Source: Staphylococcus schleiferi
GTDB taxonomy: Bacteria; Bacillota; Bacilli; Staphylococcales; Staphylococcaceae
Direction of reading: 5' to 3'
Length of the DNA stretch: 64,000 nucleotides
Assembly (NCBI RefSeq): GCF_900458895.1
Contig: NZ_LR962863.1
Location: 2,458,244-2,522,243, forward strand
Part shown: positions 10,028-18,730 of the stretch, one piece after another
How the letters are laid out: each line of letters opens with the position of its first letter
Numbering within the stretch: the stretch's first letter is position 1
Program-made: the position numbers and the translations under genes
The notes under the pieces: model-generated
What the model saw: the letters and a program-made list of their open reading frames with translations, nothing else
What the model was told of the DNA's origin: nothing
Database searches by the model: none

Positions 10028-11299
10028 TTATTTCACATTTTCATCATTTTGTTGAGAGTTAATACCATTAAAAAATAAATTCAAGAGAATTGCTGATATT
10101 GTGCCTAAAACAATCCCATTTTGCGTAAACCATGCAAATTGGTCACCAAGTGCTTTAAACGCTTCAGGTACTGCTGTGATACCTGCACCTAGACCCACCG
10201 ATATTGCAATAATCAACAAATTATTCTGATTTTTAAAGTCAATATCATTGAGAATACGTACACCGTATGCCATGACCATACCGAACATTGCCAACATCGC
10301 ACCGCCCAGTACAGAGAGTGGAATAATATTAGCCAATGCGCCAAGTTTAGGGATACAGCCACAAATAACTAATAAAATAACCATGCCGTAAATGACATCA
10401 TTTTTCTTAACACCTGAAAGAGATACAAGACCCACGTTTTGAGAATAAGCAGTGTACGGAAATGCATTGAAGATAGCGCCTAAAGTAATCGCCATACCTT
10501 CTGCCATATAACCTTTTCTAAAGTCTTTACGTTCAAGTTTCTTACCAGTAATTTTACTTAAAGCATGGTAAACACCTGTCGATTCAATCAAGCTCACTAA
10601 TGCGACGATGAAAAAGACTAATGTTGCACCAAAGTCAAAAGAAAATCCTGTAAATCTGAACGGCTTAGGTAATTCAAACCAATGGGCTTGTCCTACTTGA
10701 GCTACATTAATTAATCCGAATACACTTGCCAAAATAGTACCTAAAATTAAGCCTAATAAAATGGCAATGGATTTTAAGAAACCACGCGCAAAACGTTGTA
10801 AAATCAAAATAATAATGAGCGTCGCAAAACCGAGTAAAATATGTTTTGGATCACCATAATCTTTTGCACCTTGACCCCCTGCAATATAATTCATTGCAAC
10901 AGGCATCAAAGTAATCCCAATAATTGTCACAACACTTCCAGTTACAACAGGTGGAAATAGTTTTACGAGTGAAGCAAAAAAGGGTGCAATTAAAATAACT
11001 AATAAACCAGACAGAAAGAGTGACCCATATAAAACGTCAATACCTTTCGTTTGTCCGATTAAGATCATAGGTGCAACCGCAGTAAAGGTACATCCTAAAA
11101 CAACAGGCAATCCGATACCGATACCTCGATAAACTTGTAAAAATGTCGCTACACCACACATAAAAATATCGACTGTGACAAGATACGCAATTTGTTCATT
11201 TGTAAAATGCAAGCTTGTCCCAACAATAATCGGAACAAGAATCGCCCCTGCATACATCGCTAATAAATGTTGTAAACTTAATAAAAATCGCTTCATCAT
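10028..11299 (-). CDS. pbuX: xanthine permease (NCS2 family)
   Basis: This 423-residue membrane protein of the NCS2/UraA-xanthine permease family has about 12-14 helices. It has the conserved AYSQNVGLVSLSG segment and the N-terminal QHLLAMYAG motif. It imports xanthine by proton symport to feed Xpt. It overlaps the 3' end of xpt by 4 bases, indicating translational coupling, and precedes guaB in the same riboswitch-controlled operon. Substrate specificity is taken from the operon partner. Confidence 0.93.
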   Translation of the reverse strand: MMKRFLLSLQHLLAMYAGAILVPIIVGTSLHFTNEQIAYLVTVDIFMCGVATFLQVYRGIGIGLPVVLGCTFTAVAPMILIGQTKGIDVLYGSLFLSGLLVILIAPFFASLVKLFPPVVTGSVVTIIGITLMPVAMNYIAGGQGAKDYGDPKHILLGFATLIIILILQRFARGFLKSIAILLGLILGTILASVFGLINVAQVGQAHWFELPKPFRFTGFSFDFGATLVFFIVALVSLIESTGVYHALSKITGKKLERKDFRKGYMAEGMAITLGAIFNAFPYTAYSQNVGLVSLSGVKKNDVIYGMVILLVICGCIPKLGALANIIPLSVLGGAMLAMFGMVMAYGVRILNDIDFKNQNNLLIIAISVGLGAGITAVPEAFKALGDQFAWFTQNGIVLGTISAILLNLFFNGINSQQNDENVK

Positions 11300-11877
11300 T
11301 CTGTATCTCCTACTAGAGTTACTTTATTCCCCTTTAATGAAGCAACTTGGCATAACGATGATACAGTTAAGCCTGCCTCTTCTAATCGTGAACGTCCTTG
11401 TTGAAAACTCTTTTCTACTAGAATTCCCACACCCACTGTTGTCGCTCCTGCTTGCTCAACCAAACGATGTAAGCCTAATGCAGCTTCTCCATTGGCTAAA
11501 AAGTCATCAATAATCAATACTCTATCTTCTGGAGATAAAAACTCTTCAGAGATAATCACTGTATTCGTTTTGTTTTTAGTGAATGAATGTACATCTGTTT
11601 GATAGTACCCTGCATTTAATGTGCTTGGTTTCGCTTTTTTGGCAAACAAACAAGGAACGGTAAAACGATGCGCTGCCATAATGGCCGGTGCAATCCCTGA
11701 TGCTTCAATCGTCAAAATTTTAGTCACACCTTGATCTGCGAACTGATCATGAAACGTTTGACCTATGTCATACATCAAGCCAGCATCGATTTGATGATTT
11801 AAGAATCCATCGACTTTGAGAATCTTTTCATCAATGACAACACCATCTTCAATGACCTTTTTTCTTAATGCGTCCAC
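11296..11877 (-). CDS. xpt: xanthine phosphoribosyltransferase
   Basis: This 193-residue type I phosphoribosyltransferase salvages xanthine to XMP using PRPP. The PRPP loop is VLIIDDFLANG, and the N-terminus MDALRKKVIEDGVV is typical of Xpt. The start codon is GTG 11877 with GAGGAGGA about ten bases upstream. It is the first gene after the guanine riboswitch terminator and heads xpt-pbuX-guaB-guaA, the standard staphylococcal order. Confidence 0.95.
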   Translation of the reverse strand: MDALRKKVIEDGVVIDEKILKVDGFLNHQIDAGLMYDIGQTFHDQFADQGVTKILTIEASGIAPAIMAAHRFTVPCLFAKKAKPSTLNAGYYQTDVHSFTKNKTNTVIISEEFLSPEDRVLIIDDFLANGEAALGLHRLVEQAGATTVGVGILVEKSFQQGRSRLEEAGLTVSSLCQVASLKGNKVTLVGDTE

Positions 11878-11905
11878 TCCTATTCCTCCTCGATAAAAAT
11901 GATAT

Positions 11906-11943
11906 CAAAAATACCCAAAACTAAAGAATGAGGTTTTAGGTAT
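11906..11943 (-). terminator. riboswitch terminator ahead of xpt
   Basis: On the minus strand ATACCTAAAAC and GTTTTGGGTAT pair around an 11-base loop, followed by TTTTTG. It lies between the guanine aptamer and the xpt start, so it is the likely OFF-state hairpin of the riboswitch. Confidence 0.8.
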
Positions 11944-12073
11944 ACGAGTAATAGTCATACAGTTGTAAAATGGCGCTATAACAGGTGTCTAACCCATGTA
12001 TTGTTTGACAATTCAAAAATATGCAAATAGCAGAATTGAAAGGATACATTAAGCACGCTACATCGATGTACCA

Positions 12074-12146
12074 TTACTCATAGTCATGTCGTTTAAGGCA
12101 ACATGGTAGAAACTTCTAAAGCCGTATTCTTCAGATTATATGAGCT
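12074..12146 (-). promoter_or_regulatory. guanine (purine) riboswitch aptamer
   Basis: The minus strand reads CTCATATAATC, later GTTTCTACC, and closes with GACTATGAG. These are the P1 strands and J2/3 core of the purine riboswitch. The base before TATGAG is C (GAC), which specifies guanine rather than adenine. It controls xpt-pbuX-guaBA through the downstream terminator. Confidence 0.93.
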
Positions 12147-12163
12147 TGATAAATTATCTACTG

Positions 12164-12192
12164 ATAATAGCAAATTTAACCCTCTTTCGCAA
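12164..12192 (-). promoter_or_regulatory. promoter of the xpt operon
   Basis: Minus-strand TTGCGA (12187-12192) and TATTAT (12164-12169) are separated by 17 bases, placing the start of transcription just before the purine aptamer. Confidence 0.65.
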
Positions 12193-12281
12193 TAGCATCA
12201 TCTTAAATCCATTGTATTCAGAAATTTATGGAAATTCGTTGCGTAAAGTAATGTTTAGGCGCATAATAGCATTATAAAACC

Positions 12282-12307
12282 GTTTATAGAACGGAGTATG
12301 AGGGTAG
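12282..12307 (+). promoter_or_regulatory. SigB-type general stress promoter
   Basis: GTTTAT (12282-12287), 14 bases, GGGTAG (12302-12307). This closely matches the SigB consensus GTTTAA-N14-GGGTAT and leads into a gene of a general stress family. Confidence 0.75.
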
Positions 12308-12343
12308 TGTAATTACAAAACACGATCGGGAGGCGTCACACAT

Positions 12344-12769
12344 ATGGCACTATATAAAGTAGAAAAATATAAAGTTGCACGTACAGAAGATGATGCAATT
12401 CAATACGTTGATTTACTATTAAAAGAAGGTCTAAAAGAAAACGAAATTGTGGTATTAAGCAGAGAAAAATTGAAAACAGATCGATTCAATGATTCACAAA
12501 TTCAACACAAATCGACTAATGGAACAGTCAGCGATAAATTTATGCGCTTTTTTATTGGTGAAGATGCGGAAGAGGCCGCTCTGTCTAAATATAATTTCTC
12601 TGAACATGAGCGAGAAGACCTTAAACAAGACATCGTAAACAATAAAATCATAGTGATTGCGCAAAGAGTTGATCACGAATGCAATGAGGTTCCAGAAAAC
12701 AATGCTGCATATCAAACACCAGACGATGACAAACATGCTCCTTCTGAACATAAAGGGGACATTGAATAA
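12344..12769 (+). CDS. general stress protein, YflT/GSP17M family
   Basis: This 141-residue soluble acidic protein begins with a YflT-like domain (about 1-100: VEKYKVARTEDDAIQ, LKENEIVVLSREK). Homologues are SigB-regulated stress proteins of unknown biochemical function. The C-terminal 40 residues are low-complexity and charged. ATG 12344 follows GGGAGG at 12328. The SigB-type promoter 37 bases upstream agrees with the family name. The gene is monocistronic and divergent from xpt. Confidence 0.82.
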   Translation: MALYKVEKYKVARTEDDAIQYVDLLLKEGLKENEIVVLSREKLKTDRFNDSQIQHKSTNGTVSDKFMRFFIGEDAEEAALSKYNFSEHEREDLKQDIVNNKIIVIAQRVDHECNEVPENNAAYQTPDDDKHAPSEHKGDIE

Positions 12770-12817
12770 ATCAAACACTGCGTTCTATTAATACTGAATG
12801 ACTTCATAATCATTTGA

Positions 12818-12892
12818 TGGGGACGGGAATATGAGATAGATGTGGAAATCTATAGAAACATGAGATTTCCATACACACTCTCTCCTGTTCCC
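12818..12892. repeat. long imperfect hairpin in the 12770-13076 gap
   Basis: GGGACGGGAA...GGAAATCT folds back on AGATTTCC...CTGTTCCC with an 11-base loop, and may act as a two-way terminator. The remaining gap holds no open frame; the last 50 bases carry the RBS AAGAGGTGA for the next gene. Confidence 0.5.
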
Positions 12893-13076
12893 TTATTGTT
12901 TATCTTTTGTTTTGACACCACAGTCAGTCATGATGAGTCCAGCTTAGTCATCTGTTTTATCTAATGATACAGTCACAACTGACTCCCTCACCTAGCTATT
13001 GTATTGATACATCATTGCAATGACCCTATATACTTGCAAGAATAAACGAGAGTTAACTTAAAAGAGGTGACGTAAC

Positions 13077-13751
13077 ATGAACTTTGTACATATTAAATCT
13101 ACGCATGATCGTTGGTATGAGCCAGCAATAGCATTCTATAAAAATAAATTAGACCATCTAGTAACAGAAGATGCGTCTGTTTTTGCGCGTTCACTCAAAA
13201 CAGATAAAACCCAACACGACTTTGTATTTATTGTTGGTATTGAGGACGACGCCATTGTAAGCTTGGCGACAGCCCACTATGAAGCGACGACAAATGTCGG
13301 CTTTATTGTTTATCTTCTTGCACAACATAGTCAAGATTGTGAGGCCTGCTTGAAAACGACTTTAGAACAGATTGAGTATGAGTTGAATCGTATATCTAAC
13401 CATCTTCACGGTCGAGATGTTAATTTCTTTATGTTTGAATCTACATTTGAATCTAACGATGTTGATGAAGAAACAGCAAAAAAAATTAACTTCCGTCGTC
13501 ACTTTTTAGTAGATAACGGTTACGAAAAGCAAACTGAAATTACATACTTACAACCTTCATTAGATCGTAACGGTAAGCCCATCCCTTTAGATTTATATGT
13601 GAAAGGCAATATTCCTTTAACTAAGGATATTTTTGGTACAAGTGTTAAATCCTGCTACATTTTAAAATATGTTTATGCGAATCAAATACCACGAAGTATC
13701 ATTTATCCATTACTTGTTAAAATGGGTTTACGCAAAGAACATCGCCCATAA
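13077..13751 (+). CDS. uncharacterised protein, possibly GNAT-like
   Basis: This 224-residue soluble protein has no signal peptide or membrane segment. A central stretch (FVFIVGIEDDAIVSLATAHYE...VGFIVYLL) has the beta-strand pattern of acetyltransferase folds, but I see no clear acetyl-CoA loop. Start ATG 13077 follows AAGAGGTGA. It is monocistronic and sits in the conserved stretch between xpt and tcyP. Function unknown; the GNAT suggestion is weak. Confidence 0.6.
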   Translation: MNFVHIKSTHDRWYEPAIAFYKNKLDHLVTEDASVFARSLKTDKTQHDFVFIVGIEDDAIVSLATAHYEATTNVGFIVYLLAQHSQDCEACLKTTLEQIEYELNRISNHLHGRDVNFFMFESTFESNDVDEETAKKINFRRHFLVDNGYEKQTEITYLQPSLDRNGKPIPLDLYVKGNIPLTKDIFGTSVKSCYILKYVYANQIPRSIIYPLLVKMGLRKEHRP

Positions 13752-13862
13752 GACCTTGAAATCAATGCTTAAAGCCGTTAAAATAATGAGAGAGGCAGAC
13801 TGACGGGTCACTGAACGCACACTTCCGTACGTCTAAAAAGAAGAGAAAGGATCTAATGATAT

Positions 13863-14462
13863 ATGCTGACAAAAGAATTTGCCCAAAGATCAGGCTTAAG
13901 TGAAAAGCAAGTACGTAAAATCGTACAGCATCTTGAAGAACGTGGTTACCATTTAAATAAAACCGAATACCGTGGTCGAGAAGCGACTGATTTTAAAGAA
14001 GAAGATATTGAATTATTCCAAGAGATAACAGAACGTGTTGCACGTACAAATAGTTATGATCTTGCTTTTGAAGAATTAGAACAAGAAAAAGACTTTCTAC
14101 AAGTTATCGTCAAAGAAGACAAACAGCACTTACCGAGCGATCAACAAGTGCCACAACTTATCAATGAATTACGCAATGAAATCAACAAAATGCGTGAAGA
14201 ACGTCAAATGTTAGGTCAGATGGTCAGCCAAGTTCATCAACAACAAGAAGAATTAAAAGCGTTACATACCCAATTAAACCAACAACTTGAATCGAATAGT
14301 AAGTCTCTGGAATCACTGACAGCCGCACAAAAAGAACAAAGTGAACAATGGAGTCAAACGCAACAAAGCATCGAGACTCAAACTAAAGAGCAACAAGCAC
14401 TTGCGCAATCGATTCAAAACAGTGAAAAGAAAGGCTTCTTCCAACGTTTATTCGGTGGTTAA
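13863..14462 (+). CDS. DUF536-type protein: N-terminal HTH plus coiled coil
   Basis: This 199-residue protein has an N-terminal helix-turn-helix (about 1-60: LTKEFAQRSGLSEKQVRKIV). A long Gln/Glu-rich coiled coil (about 85-185) follows, and the protein ends FFQRLFGG. This architecture is that of DUF536/MerR-like proteins also found beside plasmid replication genes. DNA binding is likely; target and role are unknown. A GAAAGGA site lies 12 bases before ATG 13863. Confidence 0.65.
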   Translation: MLTKEFAQRSGLSEKQVRKIVQHLEERGYHLNKTEYRGREATDFKEEDIELFQEITERVARTNSYDLAFEELEQEKDFLQVIVKEDKQHLPSDQQVPQLINELRNEINKMREERQMLGQMVSQVHQQQEELKALHTQLNQQLESNSKSLESLTAAQKEQSEQWSQTQQSIETQTKEQQALAQSIQNSEKKGFFQRLFGG

Positions 14463-14540
14463 AGCCATCCAACCTTTGCGTATCTTGCATATTTCAAATA
14501 TGAAAGTTACAATAATAAATGAAATCAAATAAAAATTTAT

Positions 14541-14630
14541 ATGCTAGGGGTGCTCGAGGCGAGCTGAGAAAGAATTTATCTTAACTCTTTGAACCTGAGG
14601 TGGTTAGAACCAACGAAGGAAAGCGTATGA
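14541..14630 (+). promoter_or_regulatory. TPP riboswitch (THI element)
   Basis: The conserved blocks occur in order: AGGGGTGC, GCTGAGA, CTTTGAACCTGA, GGTTAGAACC and AACGAAGGAA. It senses thiamine pyrophosphate and precedes thiO. Confidence 0.95.
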
Positions 14631-14658
14631 TGACAATGAACTTAGTTCAACTCTTTTT

Positions 14659-14682
14659 AATGATGATTCAATCATCATTTTT
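14659..14682 (+). terminator. hairpin after the TPP aptamer
   Basis: AATGATGA/TCATCATT with a TTCAA loop followed by TTTTTC. Either a first terminator or part of the alternative fold of the TPP switch. Confidence 0.45.
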
Positions 14683-14698
14683 CAATCATATACGTGTT

Positions 14699-14731
14699 CC
14701 TCCTGCATCCTTTCATGCAGGAGGCTTTTTT
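14699..14731 (+). promoter_or_regulatory. combined terminator and Shine-Dalgarno sequestering hairpin
   Basis: CCTCCTGCAT (14699-14708) pairs perfectly with ATGCAGGAGG (14715-14724), followed by CTTTTTTAT. The 3' arm holds the GGAGG ribosome site of thiO. The same stem could therefore both end transcription and block translation when TPP is bound. Confidence 0.75.
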
Positions 14732-15850
14732 ATGAAACAAACAATTATTATTGGTGCCGGCGTTATGGGTTTATCCATTGCAAGACAGCTGTCCTCTCAA
14801 AACCGGCATATTCGGATTATCGATCGTTATACCCCAAGAATGAATGCATCTTACGCTGCGGGAGGCATGCTTGGTGCACAGAACGAGTTTTTTGAAGCCA
14901 ATCCACTGTATCACCTCGCTATGGAAAGTCGTGCAATGATGCCTGAAGTTGCAGCTGACCTCGAACAAGAGACTGGAATTAATATTGAATATCAAAAATA
15001 CGGTTTAATTAAAGTGGCTTCTCAAAAACAAGATATCCAAGCAGTAGAAGCGCAATTCCAATTTTTACACAGCCAAGATCACACGATTAAACAACTCTCA
15101 AAATACGCTCTAAAACAACGTTTCCCCAAACTCGATTCTAATCAAAGTGCTGCTTTTAAAATCCAAGATGATGGTCAAATTAACGCAAACACCTATACGA
15201 AAGCATTAATTGCTTCCGTTATAAAGCGCGACTATATTGAACTCATGACACAGACCGAAGTCTTAAAAGTTGAACGTCATCACAATGGTTATACAGTCAT
15301 TACCTCTAAAGGCAACTTTTCAGCAGATGAACTGATTATTGCTGCGGGCGCTTGGTCGGGGACTTTACTCCAACAACTCCATATCCAATTACCTACTCAA
15401 CCAGTTAAAGGTGACGTTAAGCTGATTGCCTCTTGTTATAAAGGGTTGAAGGAAACCATTTTTAATATGAATGGTTGTTACATCGTACCCAAATTGCCTA
15501 ATCGTTTCTTAATTGGTGCGACATCAGACTTCGATAGCTGGAGTATTGAAAATGATGCGAACAACTTGTCATGGTTAGATCAAGAGAGCTTGTCTATGAT
15601 TCCGCAACTCAAAAATCATCATGTAATCAAAACATGGACGGGCATTCGACCTATCACACCTAACCAAGAGCCAATTATGGGAGAAGTTGAAGACCATCTT
15701 TATGTATCCACAGGGCATTATCGAAATGGTATTTTACTCTCACCTATAGCAGGTACGTTGATGGCAAAATTGATTGACGGCCATGCTAAAGCGAAAGAAC
15801 AGCTCACCCCCTTTTCACCCAAAATTGCTCAGATAAAAAATAAAGCTTGA
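14732..15850 (+). CDS. thiO: glycine oxidase-like FAD enzyme of thiamine synthesis
   Basis: This 372-residue DAO-family flavoprotein begins with the FAD-binding motif IIIGAGVMGLSIARQL. It ends with the usual TGHYRNGILLSP segment, including the catalytic-site Arg region TWTGIRP. ThiO oxidises glycine to dehydroglycine for the thiazole ring of thiamine. ATG 14732 is chosen because GGAGG ends 7 bases earlier; a longer in-frame start at 14600 lies inside the riboswitch and is not used. A TPP riboswitch supports the assignment. Unusually, no thiS, thiG or thiF follows; the next gene is tcyP. Confidence 0.87.
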   Translation: MKQTIIIGAGVMGLSIARQLSSQNRHIRIIDRYTPRMNASYAAGGMLGAQNEFFEANPLYHLAMESRAMMPEVAADLEQETGINIEYQKYGLIKVASQKQDIQAVEAQFQFLHSQDHTIKQLSKYALKQRFPKLDSNQSAAFKIQDDGQINANTYTKALIASVIKRDYIELMTQTEVLKVERHHNGYTVITSKGNFSADELIIAAGAWSGTLLQQLHIQLPTQPVKGDVKLIASCYKGLKETIFNMNGCYIVPKLPNRFLIGATSDFDSWSIENDANNLSWLDQESLSMIPQLKNHHVIKTWTGIRPITPNQEPIMGEVEDHLYVSTGHYRNGILLSPIAGTLMAKLIDGHAKAKEQLTPFSPKIAQIKNKA

Positions 15851-15880
15851 TTTTATACTTTTTTCCTATTATCCTATTGT

Positions 15881-15896
15881 ATAAGTCGGAATTAAG
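15881..15896 (+). promoter_or_regulatory. GGAATTAAG motif upstream of tcyP (CymR-box-like)
   Basis: AAGTCGGAATTAAG here and AAATCGGAATTAAG ahead of metN are nearly identical. Both genes import sulfur compounds. It resembles the 3' half (GGAATT) of the CymR box of Firmicutes cysteine control; assignment is by similarity and context. Confidence 0.45.
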
Positions 15897-15914
15897 AAGG
15901 AAGCGTATTTTGAT

Positions 15915-17303
15915 ATGTCTGTGTTTTTAACTATTGTTAATTTAATTATTTTTATTTTCGCTCTTATTGGACTTTGGTTCATGACGAAAAAACATGTTAA
16001 ATTCCCTAAACGTGTCTTTACTGCACTTGGTTTAGGGATCTTATTAGGCCTTCTACTCCACCTCATTTATGGTGTTGATAGCAAAGTCACATCAAAAACG
16101 ACAGAGTGGGTTGGCTTAGTGGGTGATGGTTACATTGCCCTCTTGCAAATGATTGTTATCCCATTAATCTTTGTTTCAATTGTTGCTGCTTTTACGAAAA
16201 TCGATATTGGTGAAAAGTTTGCTAAAATGGGCGGATTGATTTTTGCTTTCCTTATTGGAACAGTAGCAATCGCAGCAATTATCGGTATTATTTATGCAGT
16301 CGTCTTTAATTTAGATGCTTCTAGCATTGACCTCGGTCACGCTGAGAATGCACGTAGCTCTGAAATTGCAAGTCAGGCTAAAGAATTAACGGCAACGACA
16401 TTACCTGCTCAAATTTTAGAGTTAATCCCATCTAACCCATTTTTAGACTTTACGGGTCAACGTGCGACATCTACAATTGCTGTCGTAATCTTTGCCGCTT
16501 TTGTCGGCTTTGCCTTTTTACGCGTGACACGTAAACAACCTGAAAATGGTCACACACTTAAACGCGGTATCGACGCAGTCTATTCACTTGTAATGGCTAT
16601 CGTTACATTCGTCTTAAGACTTACACCGTACGGGATTCTAGCAATTATGATGAAAACCATTGCGACGAGTGACTTCGCTGCCATTTGGACGCTAGGAAAA
16701 TTTGTTATCGCATCTTATGCTGCACTCATCACGATGTATATCATTCATATGATTATCCTTGCTATCATAGGCGTCAACCCAATTCAATATATGAAGAAAA
16801 CAGCCGAAGTCATTTTATTCGCGTTTACTTCACGTTCAAGTGCCGGTACATTACCATTAAATGTTCAAGCACAAACGAACCGTTTAGGCGTGCCTCAAGC
16901 CATTGCAAACTTCTCTGGCTCATTTGGCCTTTCGATTGGACAAAACGGTTGTGCGGGTATCTACCCTGCCATGCTAGCCATTATGGTTGCACCTGTAGCT
17001 GGCGTAGAGGTTGATTTTAAATTCCTTGCAACTGTTGTTGTCGTCGTACTCAGCTCATTTGGTGTTGCTGGTGTCGGAGGCGGTGCAACATTTGCATCTA
17101 TCCTTGTACTTTCAGCGTTAAATTTACCAGTTGGACTCGCTGGTGTACTCATCTCTGTTGAACCTTTAATTGATATGGGACGTACAGCGCTAAATGTTAA
17201 TGATTCAATGTTAGCAGGTACTGGAACAGCTAAATTAACAAAACAATTAAATGAAGAAACATTTAATTCAAATCACTATGATGAATTAACACCGCAACAT
17301 TAA
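15915..17303 (+). CDS. tcyP: L-cystine symporter TcyP (DAACS family)
   Basis: This 462-residue membrane protein of the dicarboxylate/amino acid:cation symporter family has eight helices and two re-entrant loops. It carries the serine-rich motif FTSRSSAGTLP and the substrate region NGCAGIYPAM. It matches TcyP of Bacillus and staphylococci and imports cystine with sodium or protons. It sits next to nfrA and ahpCF as in S. aureus. The upstream GGAATTAAG element suggests cysteine-responsive control. The ribosome site GAAGGAAG is about 12 bases from ATG 15915, rather far. Confidence 0.9.
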   Translation: MSVFLTIVNLIIFIFALIGLWFMTKKHVKFPKRVFTALGLGILLGLLLHLIYGVDSKVTSKTTEWVGLVGDGYIALLQMIVIPLIFVSIVAAFTKIDIGEKFAKMGGLIFAFLIGTVAIAAIIGIIYAVVFNLDASSIDLGHAENARSSEIASQAKELTATTLPAQILELIPSNPFLDFTGQRATSTIAVVIFAAFVGFAFLRVTRKQPENGHTLKRGIDAVYSLVMAIVTFVLRLTPYGILAIMMKTIATSDFAAIWTLGKFVIASYAALITMYIIHMIILAIIGVNPIQYMKKTAEVILFAFTSRSSAGTLPLNVQAQTNRLGVPQAIANFSGSFGLSIGQNGCAGIYPAMLAIMVAPVAGVEVDFKFLATVVVVVLSSFGVAGVGGGATFASILVLSALNLPVGLAGVLISVEPLIDMGRTALNVNDSMLAGTGTAKLTKQLNEETFNSNHYDELTPQH

Positions 17304-17315
17304 TAACATCATAAC

Positions 17316-17362
17316 AAAACCCCTTTCAATCTTACGTGTGGAAAAGATTTGAAGGGGTTTTT
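17316..17362. terminator. two-way terminator between tcyP and nfrA
   Basis: AAAACCCCTTTCAATCTT and AAGATTTGAAGGGGTTTTT form a stem of about 17 pairs with runs of T on both strands, serving the convergent genes tcyP and nfrA. Confidence 0.85.
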
Positions 17363-17411
17363 GCTATTACAACTTTATGATTCAGATACTTTCAATTAAA
17401 AGTTTGCTGAT

Positions 17412-18167
17412 TTATTTCCTATTAAAACCTGCCATTTGTAACCATTCTTTCATTTCTGTACGTTGCTTACTGCTCATAAATCTCGCTACTTGTTGTGACC
17501 ATGTCTCATTGCGCTCACCGTTTGTACGCTGACTATAATATTGTGATACTTCTTGATCATATGCCTCTAGCTGTTTTGATAACTGTTCATCATTTTGGGA
17601 ATACGTATCAATATGAAAAACATGTTCACGTGGCAATCTTGGTTTAGGAGCACCATTTTCATCATCAGCTGGAACGCCTAATGCCATTCCAAACAATGGA
17701 AAAACATGTTCAGGTAGTTTTAATATTTCTCTCACACGTTGTACGTCATTACGTAATGAACCTAAATAAACAATGCCGTAACCCATATCCTCTGCAGTCA
17801 GTGCAATATTTTGTGCTGCCAACGCTGCATCTACTGTACCTACGAGTAATCCCTCAGAAGACTCAAAGCTATCTTCCATATCAGCTTCAAGTTTCTCACT
17901 AATTAACTGATGACGGTGATAGTCAATCACGAAAACAAGTAAATAACCATTTTCTACGACGTAAGGCTGCCCAGAAACTTCTTTTAAAGCTTCTTTCTTT
18001 TCAGCATCTTCTATACCAATAATTGATGTTGTCTGTAAATAGCTAGAAGTTGAAGCCATTTGCCCTGCTTCAATTAATTTTTCGATTGTGTCTCTACTAA
18101 TTTGATTTGATTTAAACTTTCTAACTGAGTGATGTCGTTTTGCCAAATCATACACATACTCTGACAT
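17412..18167 (-). CDS. nfrA: NADPH-dependent FMN oxidoreductase (nitroreductase family)
   Basis: This 251-residue flavoprotein of the NfsA/NfrA nitroreductase family has the FMN-binding N-terminus KRHHSVRKFKSNQIS and the AxMASTSSYLQTTS segment. It reduces nitro compounds, flavins and disulfides with NADPH and is linked to oxidative-stress defence in S. aureus. Start ATG 18167 follows GGAGTG. It lies between tcyP and ahpC in the same position as in S. aureus, consistent with a redox-stress cluster. Confidence 0.9.
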   Translation of the reverse strand: MSEYVYDLAKRHHSVRKFKSNQISRDTIEKLIEAGQMASTSSYLQTTSIIGIEDAEKKEALKEVSGQPYVVENGYLLVFVIDYHRHQLISEKLEADMEDSFESSEGLLVGTVDAALAAQNIALTAEDMGYGIVYLGSLRNDVQRVREILKLPEHVFPLFGMALGVPADDENGAPKPRLPREHVFHIDTYSQNDEQLSKQLEAYDQEVSQYYSQRTNGERNETWSQQVARFMSSKQRTEMKEWLQMAGFNRK

Positions 18168-18593
18168 TTATAAACACTCCTTATCCTTTTTCTATATCCT
18201 ATCAAAACACTCAAGAAAACGCATGTCCCTTGCATATCATGCATACCCTTAAATCGTAGAAAAATAACAACAGAAGACATGCTGTATATTAAATTGGTCG
18301 TTGTTGATTGAGAGGCTATGTATTTCTGTACTATATAGTTGTAATTGAGAATCAGCGCCCGTAAATGATATTAGTAAGCATCTTATTCATCGTTCATTTG
18401 AATTGTTTAACACTTTTTAGAATAAAATTAATAACGCCTTTATTATCCAATTTCAAGCCTTTTTCATCATTAAGGTGATACATTTATTAGAATTTAAAGC
18501 GCAATTTTTATCGTTTTAATCGCGCTAACACAGGTCGAAACGCTGATTCCACTGTCTTTCGCAGCGTATGTCCCTTTCAACAATGATATTTAT

Positions 18594-18622
18594 TTGACGG
18601 AAAGCATGTTCCATGTCATAAT
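18594..18622 (+). promoter_or_regulatory. ahpCF promoter (and the 18168-18730 gap)
   Basis: TTGACG (18594-18599), 17 bases, CATAAT (18617-18622). The rest of the 560-base gap between nfrA and ahpC is AT-rich with no convincing gene; it holds the divergent nfrA promoter region at its left end. Confidence 0.7.
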
Positions 18623-18633
18623 AGCTATTGAGA

Positions 18634-18648
18634 TTAGAATTATTATTA
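18634..18648 (+). promoter_or_regulatory. PerR box upstream of ahpC
   Basis: TTAGAATTATTATTA matches 14 of 15 positions of the PerR consensus TTANAATNATTNTAA and lies just after the -10 region, so peroxide-sensing repression of ahpCF is expected. Confidence 0.7.
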
Positions 18649-18730
18649 ATAAGGAATTATAATTAAGACGAGATGTCTTTAAATTCTAATCTAAAATAAT
18701 AATGATTCATATAATAGGAGGATTTCGATT

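Noticed and set aside
14600..14731. Extended N-terminus of thiO from ATG 14600
   Set aside because: It would run through the TPP aptamer and both expression-platform hairpins; ATG 14732 has the proper ribosome site and matches the FAD-motif start.
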